Assembly: GCF_030123245.1 (NCBI RefSeq) | Contig: NZ_CP126101.1 | Coordinates: forward strand, 3,036,501-3,100,500 | DNA: 64,000 nucleotides | Direction: 5' to 3' | Origin: Lysinibacillus pakistanensis | GTDB taxonomy: Bacteria > Bacillota > Bacilli > Bacillales_A > Planococcaceae | Shown: one piece after another, positions 1-7,031 of the stretch | Numbering within the stretch: position 1 is the stretch's first letter | Layout: the number at the start of each line of letters is the position of its first letter | Translations under genes and position numbers: made by a program | Notes under the pieces: model-generated | Seen by the model: the letters and a program-made list of their open reading frames with translations, nothing else | Told to the model about the DNA's origin: nothing | Database searches by the model: none

Positions 1-424
1 TAAGATCCATTGGTGAAGAAATTTTATAGGGTAAAATCATCCCTGTTTCATCGGCAATTACCCCCTGAAGTGTAAACGATAAGTCATTTTTGGTTTGGGT
101 TTGCCCTAATTCCTCATAATAGTGATGATCAAGGATATCAGCAACACCTTTATCATACGTAATCATCTGAACAAGTGGTGCAAGACCTGGAATATTACTA
201 ACGACACTAGCAAAAGCGGGAGATAAACGGATAGTTCCCACAAAAATCATTAGAAGTGCACAGGTTAGAGCCATGCCTTTCCATATTTGCAGACGTTTGC
301 GGTTTTCTTTTCGATAGCGACGGACACTTTCCATACGTGCCGCAGCTAGTTGATCATTTGGAACATGAATTTGTGCTAATTCCTGGACAAATGTATCATA
401 GTCATACTTTTCTTCCTTCTTCAT
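1..424 (-). CDS. DUF4179-type anti-sigma factor (C-terminus off window)
   Basis: N-terminal 141 codons of a membrane-anchored anti-sigma factor; the rest lies beyond base 1. Residues 1-48 are charged and cytoplasmic-looking. One hydrophobic segment (about residues 49-67, with CALLMIFVG) would be the membrane anchor. It is followed by SPAFASVVSNIPGL, typical of DUF4179 proteins. The ATG at 424 directly abuts the stop of the upstream ECF sigma gene (425-427), so translation is probably coupled. In this family the protein sequesters its cognate sigma factor until a signal arrives. Family assignment is from the recognisable sequence pattern and the gene pairing; the signal is unknown. Confidence 0.8.
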   Translation of the reverse strand, partial: MKKEEKYDYDTFVQELAQIHVPNDQLAAARMESVRRYRKENRKRLQIWKGMALTCALLMIFVGTIRLSPAFASVVSNIPGLAPLVQMITYDKGVADILDHHYYEELGQTQTKNDLSFTLQGVIADETGMILPYKISSPMDL

Positions 425-907
425 CTACAATTCCCCTTTCTCCTGAAAATAAAGTCTTAGCTTTTTTAATGCCGAATGCAATCTAGATTTTACAGTACCT
501 TCTGGTATATTTTGAATGGCAGCAATATCTTGATTTCTATAGTCATGAAAATATTTTAGAAAAATAAGCTCCTGTTGCTCCTTTGGTAGTTTGGTAATGA
601 TATCCGTCATTTCAAAGCGGTCGTGGGTATGTACGTTTTCTTCAATCTCAATATCTTCCTGCAAATGAAATCGCATACTTTTATTACGCATATCATGACA
701 AACATTTAGTAAAATTCGAACAAGCCATGTTCCAAAATAAGCTGATTCTTTTAATGTATGTTTCTTTTTTAAGCTTCGATAAGTAGCTTCTTGTACAGCC
801 TCAATAGCATCATGCTCATTTTTTAAATAGGCAAAGGCCATACGATACATGGTCTGTTCATATTGTTTAAGTAAATATAAAAAAGCTTGTTCATCCATCT
901 TTCTCAC
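425..907 (-). CDS. ECF-type sigma-70 family RNA polymerase sigma factor
   Basis: 160-aa extracytoplasmic-function sigma factor. The region 2 helix (residues 9-75, with LLKQYEQTMYRMAFAYLKN and DAIEAVQEATYRSL) should bind the -10 element and core polymerase. Region 4 (about 103-155, with LPKEQQELIFLKYFHDY and IPEGTVKSRLHSALKKL) carries the helix-turn-helix for the -35 element. A GGAG ribosome site precedes the ATG. The next gene downstream, starting one base after the stop, is its likely membrane anti-sigma factor. An ECF-like promoter lies 15 bases upstream, consistent with autoregulation. The exact subfamily (SigV/SigX-like) is not resolved. Confidence 0.9.
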   Translation of the reverse strand: MRKMDEQAFLYLLKQYEQTMYRMAFAYLKNEHDAIEAVQEATYRSLKKKHTLKESAYFGTWLVRILLNVCHDMRNKSMRFHLQEDIEIEENVHTHDRFEMTDIITKLPKEQQELIFLKYFHDYRNQDIAAIQNIPEGTVKSRLHSALKKLRLYFQEKGEL

Positions 908-921
908 TCCTTACTACTAAT

Positions 922-949
922 TAGACTGTTGAAATGACTATATCGTTCA
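922..949 (-). promoter_or_regulatory. candidate ECF autoregulatory promoter of the sigma/anti-sigma pair
   Basis: On the minus strand TGAACG (944-949) and AGTCTA (922-927) are separated by exactly 16 bases. This resembles the Bacillus ECF consensus TGAAAC-N16-CGTCTA and sits just upstream of the sigma factor start. Inference from motif and spacing only. Confidence 0.45.
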
Positions 950-971
950 TTTTAATTTTAGATTTCTTCAT

Positions 972-1011
972 AAAAAAGAGAAACGTCAAAAATCAACGTT
1001 TCCCTTTTTTT
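972..1011 (-). terminator. rho-independent terminator of the lactonase operon
   Basis: AAACGT/ACGTTT-type stem of about 14 bp with an A-rich left arm and T-rich right arm (T7), directly after the stop of the iron alcohol dehydrogenase on the minus strand. It separates that operon from the downstream sigma factor gene. Confidence 0.8.
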
Positions 1012-1013
1012 CT

Positions 1014-2195
1014 TTATAATTGGTGAGGCTCTCGCATTTCTCCATCAAATGCAGCTAGATAAATCGTATAGATATCTTCTCGTTCTAGCAGCATCGGACT
1101 TCGTGCTAAGATTCTTGTTTGTTTTGTTGCATCGTCCGTTAATTGCTCTAAGGCATCTTCTGGTATATTAAACCCTTTTAAAGTAGAAGGAATATTTACA
1201 TCTTGAACCAGTTGTTGTAATGCATCTACACATTTATAGGAAGCCTCTTCTTGCGATAAATAGGCAGATGAGATACCCATTGCATCTAAAATATCCTTCA
1301 TACGTTTTTCACAGCTTTGACGAATATATCCCATGACATACGGTAAAAGCACTGCATTGGAGTCACCATGAGCTATATGGAATTGACCACCTAATGGATA
1401 GGCTAGAGCATGTACACCTGCTACTCCAGCATTGAAGAAGGCCAAGCCAGCTAAATAACTACCATAGCTCATATCTGAACGTGCCTGCCTATTTTGTCCT
1501 TCATGGACAGCCGTGCGAATGGAGCCACTAATTAAGCGAATTGCCTGTAGTGCAAGGGCATCGGTCACCTCATTGGCATTGATTGAAACATATGCCTCAA
1601 TTGCATGTGTTAAGGCATCTACACCCGTTGCAGCCGTTACCTTAGGTGGTAATGAAATCGTAAGCTCTGGGTCTACGATGGCAATATCCGCCAATAAATA
1701 GTCATGTGTCACAACGTCTTTTGTTGTTTCAAGCGACAACACAGAAATATTTGTCACTTCTGAGCCTGTTCCAGATGTAGTTGGTATTAAAATTTTGGGT
1801 AATCCTTTTTGTTCAAGTGTTTTTGTACCTGTTAAATTTAAGTAATCTGCCACTTTTCCATCATGTACTGCTAAAACGGCAGCAAGCTTGGCTAAATCTA
1901 GAGCACTTCCGCCACCTAATCCGATGACTAGATCAAAGTGATGTTTCCTAGTAAAGGCAACTAGCTTTTCTCCAATAGCAAGCGGTGGCTCTGGGGCAAT
2001 ATCTGTATAAATCGTAGTCGCATATCCTTTTGCAAGCAAGGATTGTTCGATTTTATCTGTTAACCCTAGTTCTTTTAAAAATGGATCTGTGACAATTAAA
2101 ATATTGGTAGCTTTAAATCTTTCTACTTCAGGTAGAAGCTGATGTAAACATCCCCAGCCTGTATAACTTACAGGAGTAAAGGTTAATTTATGCAT
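1014..2195 (-). CDS. iron-containing alcohol dehydrogenase, probable 4-hydroxybutyrate dehydrogenase
   Basis: 393-aa group III iron-dependent alcohol dehydrogenase, the usual family length. The nucleotide-binding motif GLGGGS is at residues 92-97. All four metal ligands of the family are visible: Asp193, His197, His262 and His276. It is the last gene of an operon with an aldehyde dehydrogenase and an AttM/BlcC-like lactonase. In the Agrobacterium blcABC (attKLM) system the equivalent enzyme (AttL/BlcB) oxidises 4-hydroxybutyrate to succinate semialdehyde. By context I infer the same reaction here; from sequence alone only an NAD(P)-dependent primary alcohol dehydrogenase is secure. The start lies 17 bases after the lactonase stop. 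Confidence 0.85.
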   Translation of the reverse strand: MHKLTFTPVSYTGWGCLHQLLPEVERFKATNILIVTDPFLKELGLTDKIEQSLLAKGYATTIYTDIAPEPPLAIGEKLVAFTRKHHFDLVIGLGGGSALDLAKLAAVLAVHDGKVADYLNLTGTKTLEQKGLPKILIPTTSGTGSEVTNISVLSLETTKDVVTHDYLLADIAIVDPELTISLPPKVTAATGVDALTHAIEAYVSINANEVTDALALQAIRLISGSIRTAVHEGQNRQARSDMSYGSYLAGLAFFNAGVAGVHALAYPLGGQFHIAHGDSNAVLLPYVMGYIRQSCEKRMKDILDAMGISSAYLSQEEASYKCVDALQQLVQDVNIPSTLKGFNIPEDALEQLTDDATKQTRILARSPMLLEREDIYTIYLAAFDGEMREPHQL

Positions 2196-2212
2196 AAATG
2201 ATCTACTCCAAT

Positions 2213-3058
2213 CTATTCATAGTGACCTTCCGTGGATTTTCTAAATGATTTAAACTGGACAGGATCATGGCCAAACCAAACCTGTGAATTCGTTTCATTA
2301 GCAAGTCGGCGAATTCGTTCAACGGTAGAATTATAGCCGACCGAATCATAAATAATTCCTGGTGGCTTTACCGGCGGACCAAAGCTTTCGGCTGTATAAA
2401 TGGCATCTGAAGCTAAAATAATACCACCCGTTTCAGGCATATTAATATGAAGACCAAGCATGCCCCAAGCATGGCCACTGCCAAAATTCAATACTTGAAT
2501 CCCTTCCGCAAGCTTCACGTTGTCCTCACTGCGTTTAATGAGGCGCCATTGTAGATTATTTTTAATCCACATATCAATGTCACCCCAAATATAGGCACCT
2601 TCTTTTACATTTCTTGCATAGGTTTGGAGTGTTCCATTGAATTCATCTTCCTGTACAATAATCGTCGCATTGGTAAATAGTTCTAAGCAACCTGCATGAT
2701 CGAGATGCAAATGGGAAGCAACTACATATTTGATATCCTCAGGACGAACGTTTAATTCTTCTAAACGATGATGTAAATAGCATTCTTCTGGCATATTAAT
2801 AGGGAATGCTTTTTGTGTAAATTCTCCCCAACGCCCTTCAGGTCCCATCGAGTTTGGATTACATGCAGTATCAAATAAAATTTTGCCCTCTGGATGATCA
2901 ATTAACACTGTATATACTGGAAATTCTACAAATTCATTTGGCTGGTTTGGATGATCGATAGTTGCTGGATTATGCATAGCAATCATATAGTTTTTATCCA
3001 TTCGCATCGTACCATTGTCCATTACATACAATTTTGGGTGTTGTTTGATGATGTTCAT
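2213..3058 (-). CDS. metallo-beta-lactamase-fold lactonase, AttM/BlcC/AiiB-like
   Basis: 281-aa metallo-hydrolase. The dinuclear zinc motif SHLHLDHAG is intact (His116, His118, Asp120, His121), and further ligands are His196, Asp218 and His264. Overall pattern and length match the AttM/BlcC/AiiB branch of N-acyl-homoserine and gamma-butyrolactone lactonases. It would open gamma-lactone rings in the cytoplasm; no signal peptide is seen. I place the start at 3058, where GGAG lies 9 bases upstream, rather than at an in-frame ATG 15 bases earlier. The gene sits between a dehydrogenase pair that would carry the opened product (4-hydroxybutyrate) to succinate. Quorum-signal degradation is a possible side activity, not demonstrated. 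Confidence 0.85.
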   Translation of the reverse strand: MNIIKQHPKLYVMDNGTMRMDKNYMIAMHNPATIDHPNQPNEFVEFPVYTVLIDHPEGKILFDTACNPNSMGPEGRWGEFTQKAFPINMPEECYLHHRLEELNVRPEDIKYVVASHLHLDHAGCLELFTNATIIVQEDEFNGTLQTYARNVKEGAYIWGDIDMWIKNNLQWRLIKRSEDNVKLAEGIQVLNFGSGHAWGMLGLHINMPETGGIILASDAIYTAESFGPPVKPPGIIYDSVGYNSTVERIRRLANETNSQVWFGHDPVQFKSFRKSTEGHYE

Positions 3059-3079
3059 TTTTCCCATCTCCATTCATGA

Positions 3080-4501
3080 TTAATTGTTATTCCAAATAAT
3101 GAGCTTCATTTCTGTCATTTCCTCGCTTGCATACTTAATGCCCTCACGACCTGTGCCACTTTCTTTTACGCCACCATACGGCATATGATCTACACGATAG
3201 GTCGGCACGTCATTGATAAGGACACCCCCCACCTGTAATGCCTTAGAAGCCTTAAAAGCAGTCTCTATCGATGGTGTAAAAATACCTGCCTGTAAGCCAT
3301 AATGAGAATCGTTAACAGCTTCTATTGCCTCTTCTATAGTAGACACTGAATTTACGATCACAACTGGTGCAAAAATTTCTTCACATGATACTCTGCTATG
3401 TGAGGATACGTTGGATAAAACAGTTGGCAGTAGAACATTATTTTCAATATGGCCACCAGTTATTATTTTTGCCCCTTCAGCAACCGCTTCTTTAATCCAT
3501 TGAAGGGCCCGTTGTTGTTCAGTTTCTGAAATCATCATGGCTATATCCGTTGTTTGGTCAAGAGGATCACCTATAATAAGCTGTGCTACTTTTGCACTTA
3601 GCTTTTCTAAAAACGCTTGCAACATGCTTTCCATTACATATATCCGTTGTAATGAGATACATACCTGACCTTGATTTGAAAATGCCCCCATTACAATTCG
3701 GTCCATAATCTGATCAAGCTGAACCCCTTCGTCAACAATCACCCCTGCATTTGAGCCTAATTCTAATGTTACCTTTTTTAAACCAGCACGATTTCGTAAT
3801 GAAATCCCTACAGCAGGACTTCCCGTAAACGTTATCATTTTTACATTTGGATGTGCTAAAAATACATCTCCTACTAATTTCCCTTGCCCAGTCACTAGAT
3901 TAAAAGCGCCTGCTGGTAAATTAGTTTGTGCCAATAATTTTGCTAGAAAATGGGCAGATAAAGCTGTTTGAGTAGCTGGCTTTAACACAATCGTATTACC
4001 CGCAGCTAAAGCTGGACCCACCTTATGCGCTACGAGATTTTGTGGAAAGTTAAATGGTGTAATAGCTGCAATAACGCCTATTGGTTCTCGGATGGTATAA
4101 GCAAAGCGCCCTTCTCCATTTTTAGAAGCGTCCATCGGAATCATTTCGCCAGATAAACGTTTTGCTTCCTCTGCTGCAAATTTATAGGTTTCAATCGTAC
4201 GATCAATTTCAGCATAGGCATACTTTAATGGCTTTGCTGATTCTAGTGAAATAATACTAGCTGCTTCCTCACGATTTTCCAAAAACAATCTAGATAGATG
4301 CTCTAAAATTTCTGCTCGTTGGAACGCAGTTAAGGCTGCCATTTCAGAGGCTGCTGCTTGTGCACTTTCAATGGCATACTGTACATCCTGTTCAGTTGCC
4401 ATCGCAAACTGTGCAATTACCTCTTTCGAATAGGGGGCTTGAACCTCCATAAATTCGTCTGTCATTTGCCATTGTCCATTCATCCATAAGCCCCTTTTCA
4501 A
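3080..4501 (-). CDS. NAD(P)-dependent aldehyde dehydrogenase, probable succinate-semialdehyde dehydrogenase
   Basis: 473-aa aldehyde dehydrogenase. Motifs: PFNFP with the oxyanion Asn151, the nucleotide-binding FTGSPAVG (225-232), general base Glu247 (ELGSNAG) and nucleophile Cys281 (QGQVCISLQ). First gene of the lactonase operon, so by analogy with AttK/BlcA it should oxidise succinate semialdehyde to succinate. The protein also resembles lactaldehyde- and phosphonoacetaldehyde-type dehydrogenases, so the substrate rests on context. The long frame begins with TTG at 4501, with GGAG 10 bases upstream. An internal ATG at codon 7 with AGGGG 7 bases before it is an equally good start. Confidence 0.85.
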   Translation of the reverse strand: MKRGLWMNGQWQMTDEFMEVQAPYSKEVIAQFAMATEQDVQYAIESAQAAASEMAALTAFQRAEILEHLSRLFLENREEAASIISLESAKPLKYAYAEIDRTIETYKFAAEEAKRLSGEMIPMDASKNGEGRFAYTIREPIGVIAAITPFNFPQNLVAHKVGPALAAGNTIVLKPATQTALSAHFLAKLLAQTNLPAGAFNLVTGQGKLVGDVFLAHPNVKMITFTGSPAVGISLRNRAGLKKVTLELGSNAGVIVDEGVQLDQIMDRIVMGAFSNQGQVCISLQRIYVMESMLQAFLEKLSAKVAQLIIGDPLDQTTDIAMMISETEQQRALQWIKEAVAEGAKIITGGHIENNVLLPTVLSNVSSHSRVSCEEIFAPVVIVNSVSTIEEAIEAVNDSHYGLQAGIFTPSIETAFKASKALQVGGVLINDVPTYRVDHMPYGGVKESGTGREGIKYASEEMTEMKLIIWNNN

Positions 4502-4525
4502 GACTTCATCACTCCTTCCTTCATT

Positions 4526-4573
4526 ATGGTTACGTATTCATTTCTGAATATAAAGAAATGAATACGTAACCAT
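4526..4573. promoter_or_regulatory. 20-bp inverted repeat, candidate LacI-family operator of the lactonase operon
   Basis: Perfect 20-bp arms (4526-4545 and 4554-4573) around an 8-base loop. Each arm contains TTACGTAT with the central ACGT/TACGTA dyad common in LacI-type sites. It lies between the regulator's terminator and the aldehyde dehydrogenase start, where an operator would be expected. It could instead be a leader hairpin; there is no clear U-tract on the minus strand. Confidence 0.5.
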
Positions 4574-4582
4574 TTTTGGTGT

Positions 4583-4612
4583 AAAAAAAACAAACTGACA
4601 TTTTATCAGTTT
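4583..4612 (-). terminator. terminator of the LacI-family regulator
   Basis: Stem AAACTGA/TCAGTTT followed on the minus strand by eight T. The stem overlaps the regulator's own stop codon (4606-4608). It implies that the lactonase operon downstream has its own promoter. Confidence 0.75.
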
Positions 4613-5613
4613 ATTTTCTTACACGTTGTATTTCTTGGGAAAAGTTTAACAGATTCTGTTTGCTGTATGCAAGTACTTTTTTTCTCCATGACCTCAAATA
4701 ATTTTTCAATTGCCATAAATCCAAGATTTTTTTCTGATTCTAAGCCTACCGTTGTTAAGGCAATAGAATGATGCTTACTAAGCTCGACATTATCTATACC
4801 TATTACGTTAAAATCCCCTGGTACCCTATAGCCTTGTGCTAAGCATAAATTTAATATTTCAATCGCTATAGCATCCGTCGCAGCACAAATAGCAGTTGGT
4901 CGCTTTGGAAGCTGCACAATCTCTTCAAAAACTCGTTCAATATCAATTTTATTGGTATTTGTAAAAAAAGACGGCATCGCTTTTGCATCAATCTGATGAT
5001 CCTCTAAGGCCTTTTGAAAGCCCTTATACCTTCCATAAAAGGTACTCATTTCATGAGGGCCACCAATCCAACAAATATCTCGATGACCTAAAGATAAAAT
5101 ATGATTTGTCGCGATATATCCAGCTTCTACATTATTTATCTCTACAAAATGTCTATTTTCTTGATGCTTGCGATTAAACATAATAAAAGGTATGCCTAAT
5201 TTTTCTAACTTAAAAAATAAAGGATCGGTATATAGCATAGATGATAAAATAATCGCATCTGCCTTCGTTTCTAAAACAGAATTATAAATCGTGTCTAAGT
5301 TATCCTCCGTTCCAAAATAAACATGAACTTTATAGCCCCGAGCATTGACATAGTTAACAATTGCTGTTGTTGTATCAACAAAAAAAGGATTGTGTAAAGG
5401 TCCTGAAATCAATGTAATTGTCCCTGTTTTTTGCTGAACAAGTGATCTCGCTATATCATTTGGAATATAGTTTAATTCTTCAATCGCCCTCATTACCTTT
5501 TCAATTGTTTTCGGCTTCACTAACTCAGGCGTATTTAATACTCTAGATACAGTTGTTTGAGAAACACCTGCATACTTTGCCACATCTTTTGAAGATACCA
5601 AAAAACCACCCAT
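4606..5613 (-). CDS. LacI-family transcriptional regulator of the lactonase operon
   Basis: Up to 335 aa. An N-terminal LacI helix-turn-helix (SSKDVAKYAGVSQTTVSRVL, about residues 7-26) and hinge are followed by a periplasmic-binding-protein-like sensor domain (from about residue 62, TGTITLISGP). It probably represses the adjacent aldehyde dehydrogenase-lactonase-alcohol dehydrogenase operon and is relieved by a lactone, 4-hydroxybutyrate or succinate semialdehyde; this is inferred from position. The Agrobacterium counterpart operon is controlled by an IclR-type repressor, so the regulator here is of a different family. The start is uncertain: the ATG at 5613 has a weak ribosome site, and a TTG four codons in follows GGTGG. 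Confidence 0.85.
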   Translation of the reverse strand: MGGFLVSSKDVAKYAGVSQTTVSRVLNTPELVKPKTIEKVMRAIEELNYIPNDIARSLVQQKTGTITLISGPLHNPFFVDTTTAIVNYVNARGYKVHVYFGTEDNLDTIYNSVLETKADAIILSSMLYTDPLFFKLEKLGIPFIMFNRKHQENRHFVEINNVEAGYIATNHILSLGHRDICWIGGPHEMSTFYGRYKGFQKALEDHQIDAKAMPSFFTNTNKIDIERVFEEIVQLPKRPTAICAATDAIAIEILNLCLAQGYRVPGDFNVIGIDNVELSKHHSIALTTVGLESEKNLGFMAIEKLFEVMEKKSTCIQQTESVKLFPRNTTCKKIN

Positions 5614-5630
5614 TTCATCTTTGTAAGCCT

Positions 5631-5659
5631 ATTTTATACCATTACAGGGATAATGTTAA
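5631..5659 (-). promoter_or_regulatory. candidate sigma-A promoter of the LacI regulator
   Basis: Minus strand TTAACA (5654-5659), 17-base spacer, TAAAAT (5631-5636), located 17-45 bases upstream of the regulator start. Motif match only. Confidence 0.45.
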
Positions 5660-5707
5660 TAGACAGTCATAGATGTATAATGAGTGATTTAACATTTTGA
5701 AAGGTAT

Positions 5708-6928
5708 TTATTTTTTTCGATCATACGGCATTGCTGCTTCACTCGCTTTAAAATTATAAACAGGTTTAATAACTTTGATTATATCCACCGTTTCTTCAAT
5801 AGCCGATGTAATCTCTATCATTGGCTTGTAGGCCATAGGAGCCTCATCTAATGTTTCCTCATTTACGGATGTTGTCCATATACCTTGCATTGTTTCTTTA
5901 AAATCAGCCATATTTAATGTCGCCTTAGCTGCTCGTCTAGAGTACATTCGCCCTGCTCCATGAGGTGCTGAGAAATTCCAATCCTCATTTCCTTTTCCCA
6001 CACAAATCAGCGAGCCGTCTCTCATATTCATAGGAATGACTAATTTTTCTCCTTTATTGGCACGAACTGCTCCTTTTCGTAATGTCATGGTATCTGTATC
6101 AATATAGTTATGAATAGTATCAAAGGTTTCATTAAAATTCCAGCCCATATGCTGAGCTATTGTTTCAGCAATGATCCAACGATTCATTCGAGCATATTGC
6201 TGCGCGATTTTCATATCATGCATATAATCATGGAAATAATCGCCTTCTAAATAAGCTAAGTCTTTGGGAACTAAAGGGTTTTGTTCTTTGTAGGCCTTTA
6301 TCATTGCTTGTATTTCTTTGTGTCGCCCCTGTGCTTTCAGCTCCTCAATCTTTACTGTTAAATCCTCTCGACGCAATGTTTCATAGGCTCTCTTTTGATG
6401 CCAGTTAGCTACTTTGGCGCCAACATATCGGGAGCCAGTATGAATTAATAAATAATGGACATCGTTTTCGTCTTTTGCCAATTCGATGAAATGATTTCCT
6501 CCACCAAGTGTACCTAATGATAGATTGGTATATTCATCCTTTATTCCGCTCGCCTTAAATTGATTTCCTTCAAATTCTATAAATTGGCGTGTAGGTGAAA
6601 CTTCAGGATGAACGTCCTGCCCACTAGGTACATAATCTCTAATAGTTGCATCCAGCTTAGCAAAATCAATAGCTGATGCATCCAATTCCGCTACAAAAAC
6701 ACCGCAGCCAACATCAACACCGACAAGGTTAGGGACCACTCGATCTTGTAGCTGAATAGTTGTGCCAATCACACACCCCTTTCCTGCATGGTAATCTGGC
6801 ATAATTCGTATTTTCGTGCCTGCCATAAAGGCCTGATCTGTTAATTCTTGAATTTGATCAATAGCTGATGGCAGTGCGGTTTTAGCATAAATTTTCGCTT
6901 CTGTAAAACGTCCGTTAACAGTAATCAT
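5708..6928 (-). CDS. rtcB: RtcB-family RNA ligase
   Basis: 406-aa RtcB-type RNA-splicing ligase, which joins 2',3'-cyclic phosphate (or 3'-phosphate) and 5'-OH RNA ends with GTP and Mn2+. Visible hallmarks: GVDVGCGV with metal-binding Cys75, GGGNHF (142-147), HTGSR (163-167) and the guanylylated histidine region APHGAGR (His323). Shorter than the E. coli-type protein but typical of the bacterial RtcB branch in Firmicutes. A good ribosome site (GGAGGAGGG) precedes the ATG. No archease or RtcA/RtcR gene lies next to it. The role, tRNA or damage-induced RNA repair, is known for the family only. Confidence 0.88.
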   Translation of the reverse strand: MITVNGRFTEAKIYAKTALPSAIDQIQELTDQAFMAGTKIRIMPDYHAGKGCVIGTTIQLQDRVVPNLVGVDVGCGVFVAELDASAIDFAKLDATIRDYVPSGQDVHPEVSPTRQFIEFEGNQFKASGIKDEYTNLSLGTLGGGNHFIELAKDENDVHYLLIHTGSRYVGAKVANWHQKRAYETLRREDLTVKIEELKAQGRHKEIQAMIKAYKEQNPLVPKDLAYLEGDYFHDYMHDMKIAQQYARMNRWIIAETIAQHMGWNFNETFDTIHNYIDTDTMTLRKGAVRANKGEKLVIPMNMRDGSLICVGKGNEDWNFSAPHGAGRMYSRRAAKATLNMADFKETMQGIWTTSVNEETLDEAPMAYKPMIEITSAIEETVDIIKVIKPVYNFKASEAAMPYDRKK

Positions 6929-6982
6929 AAAAATCCCTCCTCCCTAACTATACGGACAAATACCATCATTTGTTTCAAATGA

Positions 6983-7023
6983 AAAAATGTTCTAAAAGTT
7001 GACAATACTTTTAGAACATTTTT
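6983..7023 (-). terminator. strong terminator after the dynamin-like GTPase gene
   Basis: Perfect 17-bp stem (ATGTTCTAAAAGT and complement) with A-rich and T-rich flanks, between the GTPase stop and rtcB. It makes co-transcription of the two genes unlikely. Confidence 0.85.
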
Positions 7024-7031
7024 CTAGCATC

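Noticed and set aside
4526-4573. Transcription terminator of the LacI gene
   Set aside because: A better terminator with an eight-T tail lies upstream at 4583-4612, and this repeat lacks a U-tract on the minus strand.
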